The notes: generated by a model from the letters alone, not told the origin. A stretch of 64,000 bases of DNA from Mesorhizobium sp. M3A.F.Ca.ET.080.04.2.1 (GCF_003952525.1 NZ_CP034451.1:3782001-3846000); one strand, 5' to 3'. Counted from the stretch's first letter, positions 37,924 to 49,436 are shown. Numbers and translations are program-made.

Positions 37924-38124
37924 CCCAAAGACGTCGCGGCGAGGTTTGTCTGCAACCCGGCAATCACACGCCGCCCCGCCGTGGTAATGAAGACGTCTCT
38001 GTCGAGTCCGACGGAATATGATGCGCATGGAATCGCTGGTAGAAAAGGTGACCAGCGACAGGTGGTTCGAAGCCCGCGTCTTGCCGCAGCTGCACGTTCT
38101 ACTCTGGGGTAACAAGAGGGTGGT
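37924..38124 (+). pseudogene. Degenerate copy of the queE 3' end
   Basis: About 200 bp closely matching 36039-36258, including the stretches CTGCAACCCGGCAATCACAC and ACAGGTGGTTCGAAGCCCGC. Relative to queE it lacks about 19 bp near its start and one further base later, so it cannot be translated in frame. The two copies are direct repeats flanking the carbonic anhydrase gene. Confidence 0.88.
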
Positions 38125-38982
38125 GTATACCTTCTCCTAGCTTCGCCGCCAACTACTCGGTTTTCCGAATTGCTCTCTATATTCTTGAAGACGATGCGTT
38201 CGTTAAAGACATGTGCTGCGCACCTGGTGTAAAAGCTGCTCTCATCATGCAGAGGTCAAGCCAGTCGGGCTCATCCGAGGCTATGGCCGTGAGCACTGTT
38301 CAGTTCGGCAGAGAGGGCGCTTTTGTACACACTTTGCGATCGTGGCGGCCCCGTGGGCAGATCTGCAAGCTGCCGCGACACTAACCTCTCGAAGCCCGCC
38401 CGCCCGCCTGTTGATGCGTGTCTCCCAGTAAGATTCCTGTCCAAGAACGTGATAATCTTCTTGCCAGTGTTGTAGCTGATGTTGCCCTTGATGCCGCAGC
38501 CTACCGCGGCGGGACCAAACTCAATGGCAAGCAGGCCGGCTAGGATCGTGCAGCCAGTCGCGAGCCTCGCCCACAACGGGGTCTCACGCGCATGAGGGCG
38601 CCGACCATGGGTTCGGCGGTTCGTACGCGTATAACACGTATCTTTCTGAAAAAATCAATGCTCTCGGCTAAGCTACTGAATTATTTGGCTTCCATATAGC
38701 GCGTCGGCGGAACCAACTTGTAGACGGGCTATGAAAGGTTAAGCGCGGATGTCTATCGGCCGCCGGCGTTCCCGCTCTGTAAGCCTGCCTGAACTACCCG
38801 CGCCGCGGTCAAGCCCCAGGCTCCTGCTCATCCAGCGACCGCCCGATCAATGGCAGGCTGGAAAGACAAGAGCCGATGTCTTCCGATGGTCTCGCCATCA
38901 GCTTTGGGCTAACTTCCCCATTCTCCCGCTTCGAGCTCGACACACGGCGGTTTGGATGGCGCACGACAATCTGTGTCGGCTT
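38125..38982. other. Gap upstream of the nifH regulatory region
   Basis: About 860 bp with short frames only. No gene, RNA or IS remnant was recognised. Confidence 0.45.
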
Positions 38983-38998
38983 TGTCGTGTCCGTGACA
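38983..38998 (+). promoter_or_regulatory. NifA upstream activator site of nifH
   Basis: TGTCGTGTCCGTGACA is an exact TGT-N10-ACA, 90 bp upstream of the nifH -24 element. Confidence 0.88.
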
Positions 38999-39088
38999 GA
39001 CGCCTGAAAGGCCCGTTCGCGCGTTTTGCCGCCGTCTAAGCGGCTGGAATTTAATGACAAAGTTTTTTCTGGGATCGGCCGATCACGC

Positions 39089-39104
39089 TGGTACGCTTTT
39101 TGCG
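39089..39104 (+). promoter_or_regulatory. Sigma-54 -24/-12 promoter of nifHDK
   Basis: TGGTACGCTTTTTGCG matches TGGYAC-N5-TTGC. It is 87 bp upstream of the nifH ATG, which follows GAAGGAAGGAAAG. Confidence 0.92.
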
Positions 39105-39170
39105 ATGCTTGGTGTGAGGCGGCACGAGCTGCCTATCGGCACTTGTGTCGCGGGCAGTCGCGATGATTAG

Positions 39171-40085
<915 letters not shown>

Positions 40086-40172
40086 TGACATTAGCGCTGC
40101 CATGAATCGGCGCGCCTTGCAGAGAACGGCGCCTATTCGTTGAGGCGTCACCCAACCTTGAAAGGGGGACTC

Positions 40173-41675
40173 ATGAGCCGGGAATACGAGAATGACGGTG
40201 CTCTTCATGCGAAGCTTATCGAAGAGGTGCTGTCGCATTATCCCGACAAGGCGGCGAAGCGCCGCAAGAAGCACCTCAACGTCGCAAAGAGCGGCAACGA
40301 GGCTGGCGGGGAAAGCGAGGTCCTTTCCGAATGCGACGTCAAATCGAACATCAAGTCCATTCCCGGGGTGATGACGATTCGCGGCTGTGCATATGCTGGT
40401 TCGAAAGGCGTGGTGTGGGGGCCAGTCAAGGATATGGTCCATATCTCGCACGGCCCGGTCGGCTGCGGCCAATATTCTTGGTCGCAGCGCCGCAACTACT
40501 ACGTCGGTACAACGGGCGTCGACACGTTCGGGACAATGCAGTTCACCTCCGATTTCCAGGAGAAGGACATCGTCTTCGGCGGCGACAAGAAGCTGGAACA
40601 GATCATTGACGAGATTGAAGTCTTGTTTCCGCTCAACAACGGCATCACCGTGCAGTCCGAATGCCCTATCGGCCTGATTGGCGATGACACCGAGGCCGTT
40701 TCTCGCAAAAAGACCAAGGAGTATGACAAGACGATCGTGCCGGTACGCTGCGAGGGCTTCCGCGGCGTCTCGCAGTCGCTTGGCCACCACATCGCCAATG
40801 ATGCAATCCGGGATTGGGTCTTCGACAAAAAGGATGTCAAGTTCGAGGCCGGCCCCTACGACGTCAACGTCATCGGCGACTACAATATCGGCGGCGATGC
40901 CTGGGCCTCGCGCATACTGCTTGAGGAGATAGGGCTGCGCGTGGTTGGCAACTGGTCGGGTGACGCCACACTCGCAGAGATCGAGCGCGCCCCGAAGGCT
41001 AAGCTCAATCTTATCCACTGCTACCGGTCGATGAATTACATCTGTCGGCATATGGAGGAAAAGTATGGCGTCGCCTGGATGGAGTACAATTTCTTCGGTC
41101 CCTCCCAGATCGAAGCCTCTCTGCGCAACATAGCCAAGCATTTTGGGCCGGAAATCGAGGAGAAGACCGAAAAGGTCATTGCCAAGTACAGGCCGCTTGT
41201 TGATGCGGTCATCGCCAAGTACCTGTCGCGCCTGGAAGGAAATACCGTGATGCTCTATGTGGGCGGCCTGCGCCCCCGCCACGTCGTCACGGCCTACGAG
41301 GACCTCGGCATGGTCATCGTGGGCACCGGCTATGAATTCGCCCACAGCGACGACTATCAGCGCACCGGCCACTACGTGAAGAACGGCACGCTGATCTACG
41401 ATGACGTGACCGGCTATGAGTTGGAGAAATTCATCGAAGGGATTCGCCCAAATCTGGTCGGCTCGGGAATCAAAGAAAAATACCCGGTGCAGAAGATGGG
41501 CATACCGTTCCGCCAGATGCATTCCTGGGATTATTCAGGCCCGTATCACGGCTACGATGGCTTTGCCATTTTCGCACGTGATGTGGATCTCGCCATTAAC
41601 AACCCGGTCTGGGACCTATTCCACGCGCCTTGGAAAAGAAGCCGGGGCGATGAGCGGGCGATGGCTGCCGAATAA
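40173..41675 (+). CDS. nifD: Nitrogenase MoFe protein alpha chain NifD
   Basis: Alpha subunit of dinitrogenase, carrying FeMo-cofactor. 500 residues from the ATG at 40173 ([20 protein letters not shown]), preferred over an in-frame ATG at 40140 because family members start here and AAAGGGGG precedes it. P-cluster region [20 protein letters not shown] and [11 protein letters not shown]; the cofactor cysteine lies in [10 protein letters not shown] and the cofactor histidine in [14 protein letters not shown]. Confidence 0.97.
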   Translation: MSREYENDGALHAKLIEEVLSHYPDKAAKRRKKHLNVAKSGNEAGGESEVLSECDVKSNIKSIPGVMTIRGCAYAGSKGVVWGPVKDMVHISHGPVGCGQYSWSQRRNYYVGTTGVDTFGTMQFTSDFQEKDIVFGGDKKLEQIIDEIEVLFPLNNGITVQSECPIGLIGDDTEAVSRKKTKEYDKTIVPVRCEGFRGVSQSLGHHIANDAIRDWVFDKKDVKFEAGPYDVNVIGDYNIGGDAWASRILLEEIGLRVVGNWSGDATLAEIERAPKAKLNLIHCYRSMNYICRHMEEKYGVAWMEYNFFGPSQIEASLRNIAKHFGPEIEEKTEKVIAKYRPLVDAVIAKYLSRLEGNTVMLYVGGLRPRHVVTAYEDLGMVIVGTGYEFAHSDDYQRTGHYVKNGTLIYDDVTGYELEKFIEGIRPNLVGSGIKEKYPVQKMGIPFRQMHSWDYSGPYHGYDGFAIFARDVDLAINNPVWDLFHAPWKRSRGDERAMAAE

Positions 41676-41804
41676 ACATTTGCTTCAGCCCCAGTCTCCC
41701 ACTGAGACGGTGAACTCCCGCGGCCTCTGATCCGCCGGAGCCTGGAACGTCTTGACGTCCTGAGCTGCCGTCCCGCGCAGCCAGATGCAAAAGAGGTAAT
41801 CATC

Positions 41805-43346
41805 ATGCCGCAGTCGGCTGAAAAAATTCTCGATCACGCTCCCCTGTTCCGCGAGCCGGAATACAGAAAGATGCTCGCTGAGAAGAAGCTAAACTTCGAA
41901 TGTCCGCACCCCGATGAAATCATTTCCGATCAGCGCGATTTCACCCAGACGTGGGAATACCGCGAAAAGAACCTCGCCCGCAAAGCGCTTGTCGTGAACC
42001 CGGCCAAGGCCTGCCAGCCGCTGGGTGCGGTATTCGCTGCCGCCGGCTTCGAGCGAACCATGTCCTTCGTCCACGGCAGCCAAGGTTGCGTCGCCTATTA
42101 CCGCTCGCACCTGTCGCGCCATTTCAAGGAGCCTGCCGCGGCGGTCTCCTCCTCAATGACCGAGGATGCGGCGGTGTTTGGCGGCCTGAAGAACATGGTC
42201 GACGGGCTCGCCAACACCTACCAGCTCTACGACCCCAAGATGATTGCCGTGTCGACGACCTGTATGGCAGAGGTCATTGGCGACGACCTGCACAGCTTCA
42301 TCCAGAACGCCAAGGACGAAGATTCAGTCCCGCGCGACTTCGACGTGCCCTTTGCCCACACCCCGGCCTTCGTTGGCAGTCATGTCGACGGCTATGACAA
42401 CATGGTCAAAGGCATTTTGGAGCACTTCTGGAAAGGTCAGGAGCGTACGCAAATCGAAGGAACCATCAACATCATTCCGGGCTTCGACGGCTTCTGCGTC
42501 GGCAACAACCGGGAGCTCAAGCGCCTGCTCGATGTAATGGGCGTGTCCTATACATTGATCCAGGATGCCTCTGACCAGTTCGATACGCCTTCGGACGGTG
42601 AATACCGCATGTATGACGGGGGCACGAAGATCAACGAGGTGAAGAAGGCCCTCAACGCCGAGGCAACGCTTTCGCTGCAGCATCACAACACCCGAAAGAC
42701 ACTGGGCTATTGCGAGGAGGTCGGGCAGGCGACGGCCTCGTTCCACTATCCGCTCGGCGTTCAGGCGACGGACGAATTCCTGATGGAGGTCGCGGCGATT
42801 TCCGGCAAGGAGATTCCCGAGGCAATTCGCCTCGAGCGCGGCCGACTGGTAGACGCCATGGCGGACAGCCAATCCTGGTTGCATGGTAAGAAATACGCCA
42901 TCTACGGTGATCCCGACTTCGTTCACGCAATGGCCCGCTTTGTCATGGAGACCGGCGGCGAGCCAACCCATTGCCTCGCCACCAATGGCACCTCGGCATG
43001 GGAAGCCGATTTGAAGAAGCTGCTAGCATCCTCGCCTTTCGGCAAGGCTGCCCAGGTTTGGGCGGGCAAGGACCTGTGGGCGCTGCGCTCACTGCTCTTT
43101 ACCGAGCCGGTGGACCTTTTGATCGGCAATTCCTACGGCAAGTACCTGGAGCGCGACACCGGAACACCGCTGATCCGGCTGATGTTTCCGATCTTCGATC
43201 GGCACCATCATCACCGCTTTGCGCTCTTTGGCTACCAGGGAGCGTTGCGCGTGCTGACGACGATCCTCGACAAGATCTTCGACAAACTCGATCGCGAGAC
43301 GAGCGAGACGGGTGTGACGGATTATTCCTATGACCTCACGCGCTAA
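41805..43346 (+). CDS. nifK: Nitrogenase MoFe protein beta chain NifK
   Basis: Beta subunit of dinitrogenase; shares the P-cluster with NifD. 513 residues. P-cluster cysteines are in [27 protein letters not shown] and [13 protein letters not shown]. Follows nifD after a 129-bp spacer, start behind AAAGAGGTAATC. Confidence 0.97.
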   Translation: MPQSAEKILDHAPLFREPEYRKMLAEKKLNFECPHPDEIISDQRDFTQTWEYREKNLARKALVVNPAKACQPLGAVFAAAGFERTMSFVHGSQGCVAYYRSHLSRHFKEPAAAVSSSMTEDAAVFGGLKNMVDGLANTYQLYDPKMIAVSTTCMAEVIGDDLHSFIQNAKDEDSVPRDFDVPFAHTPAFVGSHVDGYDNMVKGILEHFWKGQERTQIEGTINIIPGFDGFCVGNNRELKRLLDVMGVSYTLIQDASDQFDTPSDGEYRMYDGGTKINEVKKALNAEATLSLQHHNTRKTLGYCEEVGQATASFHYPLGVQATDEFLMEVAAISGKEIPEAIRLERGRLVDAMADSQSWLHGKKYAIYGDPDFVHAMARFVMETGGEPTHCLATNGTSAWEADLKKLLASSPFGKAAQVWAGKDLWALRSLLFTEPVDLLIGNSYGKYLERDTGTPLIRLMFPIFDRHHHHRFALFGYQGALRVLTTILDKIFDKLDRETSETGVTDYSYDLTR

Positions 43347-43407
43347 GAGCCGTGGCCGGCTTTTCGCCGAGGCCATTCCTTGCCCAATGGACTGGGGAGG
43401 CTGAGCA

Positions 43408-44883
43408 ATGTCCTCCCTCAGCGCCAAAATCAAGGACGCCTTCGATGAGCCCGCCTGCGATAAGAACCGTGGCAAAGATGCCAAGGCGCGCAAGGAGGGC
43501 TGCTCGAAGTCGCTGACACCAGGGGCGGCAGCCGGCGGCTGCGCCTTTGACGGAGCCAAGATCGTCCTGCAGCCGATCACCGACGTTGCGCATCTGGTCC
43601 ATGCGCCGCTCGCCTGCGAGGGCAATTCTTGGGACAACCGTGGTGCGGTTTCGTCAGGGCCGACCTTGTGGCGGACAAGCTTCACGACCGACCTCACCGA
43701 ACTCGACCTTGTGATGGGGCAGGGCGAGCGGAAACTCTTCAAGGCGATCCGCGAGATCAAGCACACATACGCGCCGCCGGCGATCTTCGTCTACTCGACT
43801 TGCGTAACGGCGCTGATCGGTGACGACATCGAGGCCGTGTGCAAACGCGCCACGGAAAAGTTCGGTTTGGCCGTGGTGCCGATCAATGCGCCTGGCCTGG
43901 CAGGCTCCAAGAACCTCGGCAATAAGCTCGCCGCCGAGGCGTTGCTCGATCATGTCATCGGCACGGTCGAACCCGACGACCCCGGACCCTACGACATCAA
44001 CATCCTTGGCGAATTCAACCTCTCGGGCGAATTCTGGCTTGTAAAGCCGCTCCTCGATCGGCTCGGGATCCGGGTGCGCGCCTGCATTCCCGGCGATGCG
44101 CGTTACCGCGACATTGCTTCCGCGCACCGCGCCCGGGCGGCAATGATGGTGTGCTCGACCGCGCTGATCAGTCTTGCCCGCAAGATGGAGGAGCGCTGGG
44201 ACATCCCGTTCTTCGAGGGCTCCTTCTATGGCATCTCCGACACATCGCAAGCTCTTCGAAACCTTGTCAGGCTGCTGGTGAGGAAGGGCGCCGATCCGGA
44301 GATCCTCGAGCGCACAGAGACGCTGATCGCGCAGCAGGAGGCGATCGCGTGGAAGAAACTCGAATCCTACCGGCAAAGGCTCCAAGGCAAGCGCGTGCTG
44401 CTCAACACAGGCGGTGTGAAGTCCTGGTCGGTTGTCCATGCGCTGATGGAGATCGGAATCGAGATCGTCGGCACCTCGATCAAGAAATCTACGGTGCAGG
44501 ACAAGGAGCGCATCAAACAAGTTCTCAAGCACGACAAGCACATGTTCGAATCCATGGCTGCGAGCGAGCTGTACGCCATGCTCTCTGAACACAGGGCCGA
44601 TATCATGCTGTCGGGCGGTCGCACGCAATTCATTGCGCTCAAGGCCAAGACGCCCTGGCTCGATATCAACCAGGAGCGCCAGCATCCTTATGCCGGCTAT
44701 GACGGCATGGTGGAACTCGTACGCCAGATCGACCTCGCCATTCACAATCCGATCTGGTCTCAGGTGCGCCAGCCGGCCCCGTGGGATTGCCAGCCTGAGC
44801 TGATAGGCGAATTGCCGTGCACGAGGAACGAGACCGCGTACCTGTTTGATGAATTCGCCTGCGCGACGGCACACGAGTGTTGA
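43408..44883 (+). CDS. nifE: FeMo-cofactor scaffold subunit NifE
   Basis: NifE forms with NifN the scaffold on which NifB-co is matured to FeMo-cofactor. 491 residues; paralogue of NifD. CSKSLTPGAAAGGCAFDGAK, the LACEGNSWDNRGAV segment and STCVTALIGDD carry the conserved cysteines. Lies 61 bp after nifK; its end is close to nifN. Confidence 0.96.
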   Translation: MSSLSAKIKDAFDEPACDKNRGKDAKARKEGCSKSLTPGAAAGGCAFDGAKIVLQPITDVAHLVHAPLACEGNSWDNRGAVSSGPTLWRTSFTTDLTELDLVMGQGERKLFKAIREIKHTYAPPAIFVYSTCVTALIGDDIEAVCKRATEKFGLAVVPINAPGLAGSKNLGNKLAAEALLDHVIGTVEPDDPGPYDINILGEFNLSGEFWLVKPLLDRLGIRVRACIPGDARYRDIASAHRARAAMMVCSTALISLARKMEERWDIPFFEGSFYGISDTSQALRNLVRLLVRKGADPEILERTETLIAQQEAIAWKKLESYRQRLQGKRVLLNTGGVKSWSVVHALMEIGIEIVGTSIKKSTVQDKERIKQVLKHDKHMFESMAASELYAMLSEHRADIMLSGGRTQFIALKAKTPWLDINQERQHPYAGYDGMVELVRQIDLAIHNPIWSQVRQPAPWDCQPELIGELPCTRNETAYLFDEFACATAHEC

Positions 44884-44891
44884 GGCGACCG

Positions 44892-46244
44892 ATGGCCCGC
44901 ATCCTTCCCCAGAGCAAATCGGCGGCAGTCAACCCGCTGAAGTCGTCGCAGCCGCTGGGTGCCGCCTTTGCCTTTCTTGGCGTCGACGGTGCGATGCCGC
45001 TGTTCCACGGCAGCCAAGGCTGCACAAGCTTTGCGCTCGTTCTCTTCGTGCGGCACTTCAAAGAAGCGATTCCCTTGCAGACTACGGCGATGGATGAGGT
45101 GGCGACCATCCTCGGCGCAGCCGACCATCTGGAAGAGGCGATCCTCAACCTCAAGAACCGCACGAAGCCAACGCTGATCGGGGTGTGCACGACCGCGCTG
45201 GTGGAGACGCGTGGCGAAGATTGCGCGGGTGATATTGCCAACATCATGCGGAAGCACACGCAACAGCTTGCGGGTACGGAGGTCGTGCTGGCCAACACGC
45301 CGGATTTTGACGGCGCGATCGAAGAGGGCTGGGCCAAGGCAGTCACCGCAATGATCGAAGGGATTACGCGCTCGGGCGAACGGGCGCGGCACCCGAAGAA
45401 GATCGCAATCCTGCCCGGATGCAACCTCTCTATCGCCGACATCGAGCATATGCGGGACATGGTTGAAAGCTTTGGGCTCAAGCCGGTTATTCTGCCCGAC
45501 ATTTCAGGCTCGCTCGACGGTACGGTTCCTGACCGCTGGGTAGCGACCACATACGGCGGCACCAGCGTCGAAGACATTCGCGAGTTGGGCACGGCCATGC
45601 AATGCATCGCCATCGGTGAGCACATGCGCCGCCCGGCGAAAGCGCTGCACGGGTTGACCGGCGTGCCTTACGTGTTGTTCCAGTCACTGACTGGGCTGCA
45701 GGACACGGACCGCTTCGTGTCGCTGCTGTCTGCGATTTCGGGCGCGGCGGTACCGGCCCGCGTGCGCCGGCGCCGGGCGCAATTGCAGGACGCGATGCTC
45801 GACGGACATTTCCATTTCGGCGGCAAGAAAATTGCCATCGCTGCCGAACCAGACCAGCTGTTCCAACTTGCGACCTTCTTTGCTGGCCTCGGCTCCGAGA
45901 TAGCCGCGGCCGTCACAACGACCGACAGGTCTAAAATTCTCGAGAAAGTCCCGGCGGTTTCGGTTCAGATCGGCGATCTCGGCGATCTGGAAAGTCTTGC
46001 CGTCGGTGCTGACCTGCTTGTCACGCATTCGCACGGGCGCCAAGCATCGGAGCGGCTCCGAATTCCGCTCATGCGCATCGGGTTCCCGGTCTTCGATCGA
46101 CTAGGCAGCCAGCACAAGCTCGCAATTCTCTATCAGGGCACCCGCGACATGATCTTCGAGGTCGCCAGCATCTTCCAGGCCAACCAACACGCGCCCACTC
46201 CTGAGGCGCTTGATCCACTCCGTAATCGAGAAATATCACGATGA
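44892..46244 (+). CDS. nifN: FeMo-cofactor scaffold subunit NifN
   Basis: Partner of NifE and paralogue of NifK. 450 residues starting MARILPQSKSAAVNPLKSSQ; ATG 44892 follows TTGAGGCGACCG and I prefer it to a GTG at 44877 that overlaps nifE. SQGCTSFALVLFVRHFKEAI is the NifK-like cysteine segment. The stop overlaps the nifX ATG by 4 bp. Confidence 0.95.
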   Translation: MARILPQSKSAAVNPLKSSQPLGAAFAFLGVDGAMPLFHGSQGCTSFALVLFVRHFKEAIPLQTTAMDEVATILGAADHLEEAILNLKNRTKPTLIGVCTTALVETRGEDCAGDIANIMRKHTQQLAGTEVVLANTPDFDGAIEEGWAKAVTAMIEGITRSGERARHPKKIAILPGCNLSIADIEHMRDMVESFGLKPVILPDISGSLDGTVPDRWVATTYGGTSVEDIRELGTAMQCIAIGEHMRRPAKALHGLTGVPYVLFQSLTGLQDTDRFVSLLSAISGAAVPARVRRRRAQLQDAMLDGHFHFGGKKIAIAAEPDQLFQLATFFAGLGSEIAAAVTTTDRSKILEKVPAVSVQIGDLGDLESLAVGADLLVTHSHGRQASERLRIPLMRIGFPVFDRLGSQHKLAILYQGTRDMIFEVASIFQANQHAPTPEALDPLRNREISR

Positions 46245-46738
46245 ACGCTGTTCGCCGCCTCTCGCTGGTCAGTAGTGAGGTTTTCGCCCCGATGCCTGAA
46301 CGACGTAAGGGCGCATTGCGCGTTGCGATCGCCACTCAGGACATGCAGGACCTCAACGCCCATTTCGGGTCGGCCAGGCGCTTTGCTGTCTACGACGTGA
46401 CGCGCGAGGAATGGAATCTCGTAGAAGCCGTGGCCTTCGATGACGTGTCCGATGAAAGCGGGGAGCATCGGGCCGAGCGCGATGATCGCATCACGCCAAA
46501 GGTGGATGCGCTCAAGGGCTGTCAGATCCTGTTTTGTCTGGCAATTGGCGGCCCTTCGGCAGCCAAGCTTGTCGCGGCAAAAATCCACCCGATCAAAGTG
46601 GCGGAGCCCCAATCGATCCCACAGGTGCTCTTGCGCACGCAGATGATGCTCAGGACGTGTCCTCCGCCTTGGCTGCGCAAGGTGCTGGCGCGAGCGGGCA
46701 TTGCCGAAAAGAAACCGTCCTTCGAGGACGAGGACTGA
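46241..46738 (+). CDS. nifX: FeMo-cofactor trafficking protein NifX
   Basis: NifX binds NifB-co and related intermediates. 165 residues with the dinitrogenase-cofactor-binding fold: [28 protein letters not shown], and [16 protein letters not shown]. The C-terminal tail is charged. Coupled to nifN through a 4-bp overlap. Confidence 0.95.
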   Translation: MNAVRRLSLVSSEVFAPMPERRKGALRVAIATQDMQDLNAHFGSARRFAVYDVTREEWNLVEAVAFDDVSDESGEHRAERDDRITPKVDALKGCQILFCLAIGGPSAAKLVAAKIHPIKVAEPQSIPQVLLRTQMMLRTCPPPWLRKVLARAGIAEKKPSFEDED

Positions 46739-46754
46739 AAAGAGGAGGACGCCA

Positions 46755-47234
46755 ATGCCTGACCCCGCAATCCCCCCAGCTGTCGCCGAAGACGAGGCGG
46801 CTCTTTGCACCCCGTTCGTCAAATGCCTCGTGCGGCTGATCCGTTCTCAGGATTCCTATGGCTCGTGGGAACGCAAAGCGGACGCTGAGCTGCTGGGCGA
46901 CTTCATCATTACCAAGGAACAGCGCCGAGGGATCCCAATCATCGGAGATCCCGATCCCGACGTGCTGTGGAGGCTCGACAAGTACTACGCCGCCATCGGG
47001 CTTGCGATCGAGGAGCGCTGCGGCCTTATGGCATCGCCGATGATCCAGGTGAGCCATGAGGGTTTTGGTCGGGTGCTTTTCACGACCGGACGGCTGGTCG
47101 TTTTGTCCAAAACGCTGCGCGATGTCCACCGGTTTGGCTTCGAGACGCTCCTGAAGCTCGCCACGGCCGGTACGAAGCTGGTCGACGATGCGATTTCAGT
47201 CATCGAAACCTTTCCCCACGTGGCGCTGGCATGA
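46755..47234 (+). CDS. NifX-associated protein (DUF269)
   Basis: 159-residue protein of the NifX-associated (DUF269) family, found directly after nifX in many diazotrophs; role unknown. Typical segments [20 protein letters not shown] near 21-40 and [20 protein letters not shown] near 107-126. ATG 46755 follows AGAGGAGGACGCC. Confidence 0.92.
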   Translation: MPDPAIPPAVAEDEAALCTPFVKCLVRLIRSQDSYGSWERKADAELLGDFIITKEQRRGIPIIGDPDPDVLWRLDKYYAAIGLAIEERCGLMASPMIQVSHEGFGRVLFTTGRLVVLSKTLRDVHRFGFETLLKLATAGTKLVDDAISVIETFPHVALA

Positions 47235-47341
47235 TGGGCGCGATTTTCGAGAAAGGCCATCATGACGGACCCGAGAAACTATGTTGGCCAGTCCCCTCGA
47301 TCCAGGGACTCGAGGCCGACCAGGTTGTTGGGGTATCGCCG

Positions 47342-48046
47342 ATGAAGAAGCCGCTGGTCCTGATCTGCTCGCAAGATGCCGAGTTCTATCTGCTCTACAG
47401 CCACATACTGGAGGTTGACGGTTTCAGCAGTGAGACGGCAGACGGCGCGAAGGCTGCGCTGGCCTTGGCCGAACAACGGGAGCTTCAGGCCGTAGTGCTG
47501 GATTGCGACCCAGCCAGCATAAACGGGTCCGCAATTTGCGCCCACCTCAAGCGGGAACCGCGCACCACCGACCTGCCTATCATCGCCCTGATCGCGCCTG
47601 GCGCCGAGCACCAGCACCTCGATCTCTTGAAGGCAGGCGTTGAGAGCTTTGTGCGGCCGGTGGCTCCGGCCAAGCTGCTCGACTGCCTGCGGGCGAGGCT
47701 CGGGCTGACCAAGCGTGGTCCGAACGGGGTTGAAAACGACAGTTGGATTTGTTGTGGAGGCCTGGAGATGAAGCTCGATGCCCATCGGGTTCGCGGTAAT
47801 GGCCACGACATCCATCTCGGACGGATCGATTTCAACGTGCTGCGGCTTATGATTGAGGCCCCCGGCAAGGTCTTCAGCCGGGACGAGCTTATCGGGGCGG
47901 CCTGGCTGCCCAACATTCATGTCGGTGCACGCACCGTCGATGTCCATATCAGCCGAATCAGGAGGGCGCTGAAAACGGCCTTGCCCGGCAGCGTCATTCG
48001 CACCGTCAGGTCGGTCGGCTACTCGCTCGAGAAGCCGGACGACTGA
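47342..48046 (+). CDS. Atypical OmpR/PhoB-type response regulator
   Basis: 234-residue regulator: receiver-like domain about 5-118, winged-helix DNA-binding domain about 135-232 (HLGRIDFNVLRLMIEAPGKV, ARTVDVHISRIRRAL, IRTVRSVGYSLE). The receiver keeps Asp in VVLDCDPASING (54) but lacks the usual acidic pair after strand 1 (LICSQDAEF) and has Arg where the invariant Lys is expected (SFVRPVAP). It may therefore work without classical phosphorylation. Start ATG 47342 (MKKPLVLIC) fits the family; the frame is open back to 47231. It ends the nif transcript, in the place where other diazotrophs have DUF683 and fdxB genes. No histidine kinase is nearby. Confidence 0.85.
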   Translation: MKKPLVLICSQDAEFYLLYSHILEVDGFSSETADGAKAALALAEQRELQAVVLDCDPASINGSAICAHLKREPRTTDLPIIALIAPGAEHQHLDLLKAGVESFVRPVAPAKLLDCLRARLGLTKRGPNGVENDSWICCGGLEMKLDAHRVRGNGHDIHLGRIDFNVLRLMIEAPGKVFSRDELIGAAWLPNIHVGARTVDVHISRIRRALKTALPGSVIRTVRSVGYSLEKPDD

Positions 48047-48067
48047 AATCGGTGGTCGAATGTGGTG

Positions 48068-48093
48068 CCGCTCTCTCTTCCTCCTGAGAGCGG
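48068..48093 (+). terminator. Hairpin after the response regulator gene
   Basis: Perfect 8-bp stem CCGCTCTC / GAGAGCGG with a 10-nt pyrimidine-rich loop, 21 bp after the stop codon. No strong T-run. Confidence 0.5.
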
Positions 48094-48141
48094 TGTTGCC
48101 GCTTTGAGGCGCTCCTAACGAAGACCAGGAGAAGCAGGCAA

Positions 48142-49014
48142 ATGGAATTTAAAAGCATATTCAGTGTGACGGGTGCTGATCATTCTGATGAGGACCTCAC
48201 AACAGCTGCCGGACTGTGTGCCGAGGTCGGCGCGCACCTATCGGTACTCATTATACCGCCTCCATTGCTCTTGATGTCGTCTCCGCCCCCCGAATGGAAT
48301 ACAGGACGTGCACAGGCAATTGCAGTACCGAACTATCGATTTCAGCAAATCGAGAAATTTTCACAGGACGTGACCAGAATGGAAAGACGGTCCGTGGATA
48401 TCCTCAAAAGGCTGAAAGCTATGTCGCTTTCCTGTGACGTTGACACCGACTATTGCGATCCGGCTAGCCTCGGTGAAGTGGCACGACAGCGGGCGCTCTG
48501 CGCTGACCTGACGATCGTTGGAGGAGACCTCCTCAACGATGAGACTCTCGGACCTCCTGTTGTCAACGGCTGCTTGTTCGATAGCGGAAAGCCGGTGCTC
48601 ATCGTGCCGAAGGGCGTTAAGGCGACGCTGTCGCCTCGACGCGTGCTGGTCGGCTGGGATTCGCGTGTAGAGGCCTCGCGTGCGGTTCGGGAAGCTCTTA
48701 GTATCCTATCCGCTGCCAAGGAAGTCTGTGTCGCTATGGTCGATCCAAAGGCGCAAAACAACGGGAAAGGCGCGCAGTCTGGAGCTGACATCGCTGCCTA
48801 TCTTACTCGGCACGGTGCTCGGGTCTCCGTTGACCTGCTTAAGAGCGCCGGCAAATCGGCGGGCACAGTGCTGACCCAGCACGCGAACGACATCTGTGCT
48901 GACATGATGGTCATGGGCGCTTATGGCAGCCGTGGGCTGCGTGAGCGGATTTTCGGCGGTCCGCCGAGCTGGAGCTTTGGGAAGACCACATTGCCGCTGT
49001 TTTTGGCTCGCTGA
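48142..49014 (+). CDS. Universal stress protein, two-domain
   Basis: UspA-family protein of 290 residues with two tandem Usp-like halves. The second half ends in the nucleotide-binding pattern MVMGAYGSRGLRERIFGGPP, close to the G-X2-G-X9-G motif of ATP-binding Usps. Lies downstream of the nif cluster behind AGGAGAAGCAGGC. Its stress or ligand is not known. Confidence 0.88.
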   Translation: MEFKSIFSVTGADHSDEDLTTAAGLCAEVGAHLSVLIIPPPLLLMSSPPPEWNTGRAQAIAVPNYRFQQIEKFSQDVTRMERRSVDILKRLKAMSLSCDVDTDYCDPASLGEVARQRALCADLTIVGGDLLNDETLGPPVVNGCLFDSGKPVLIVPKGVKATLSPRRVLVGWDSRVEASRAVREALSILSAAKEVCVAMVDPKAQNNGKGAQSGADIAAYLTRHGARVSVDLLKSAGKSAGTVLTQHANDICADMMVMGAYGSRGLRERIFGGPPSWSFGKTTLPLFLAR

Positions 49015-49436
49015 TCAGCTCCGTAGGAACACCGATCAGGTCGTAGGACCGCCAACCAGTCCGAAGTCGTCGTCGGTTACCGGTCGGATTGCGGAGACAT
49101 GGCTGGATCCGCGAACATCTTGCGACGCTTGTCAGAGCCAAACCGGACGCCTCGACTGCTTCACGACGCTCTCGTGAACCAACTCGTGCGAGATCGTCCG
49201 CAACGGGCAGTAAAGACGAACGGCTGCAGCAGACCGCAGCCAAGCCACAGGGCGGGTGTACCAGGAGACCCCGCCTCGTGCGCGAACCCTGTTGGAAGGC
49301 CCAAAGGTAGTGGTCGTCCTTCTGCCTCTCCGGCTCGCCATAAGGCCCATTGGGTTGCTCGGTGGGCGCCTGGTATCATCGAGGGGCAAATACGCTTGCT
49401 CGTCAGCTTTCGGACAGAACCTTGCCAGGATTCAAA
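49015..49436. other. Gap with no recognised gene
   Basis: About 420 bp of GC-rich DNA between the universal stress gene and the dioxygenase fragment. Frames are short and match nothing I know; probably eroded DNA. Confidence 0.4.

Noticed and set aside
43654..44874. 406-residue minus-strand frame across nifE
   Set aside because: Antisense shadow of nifE.
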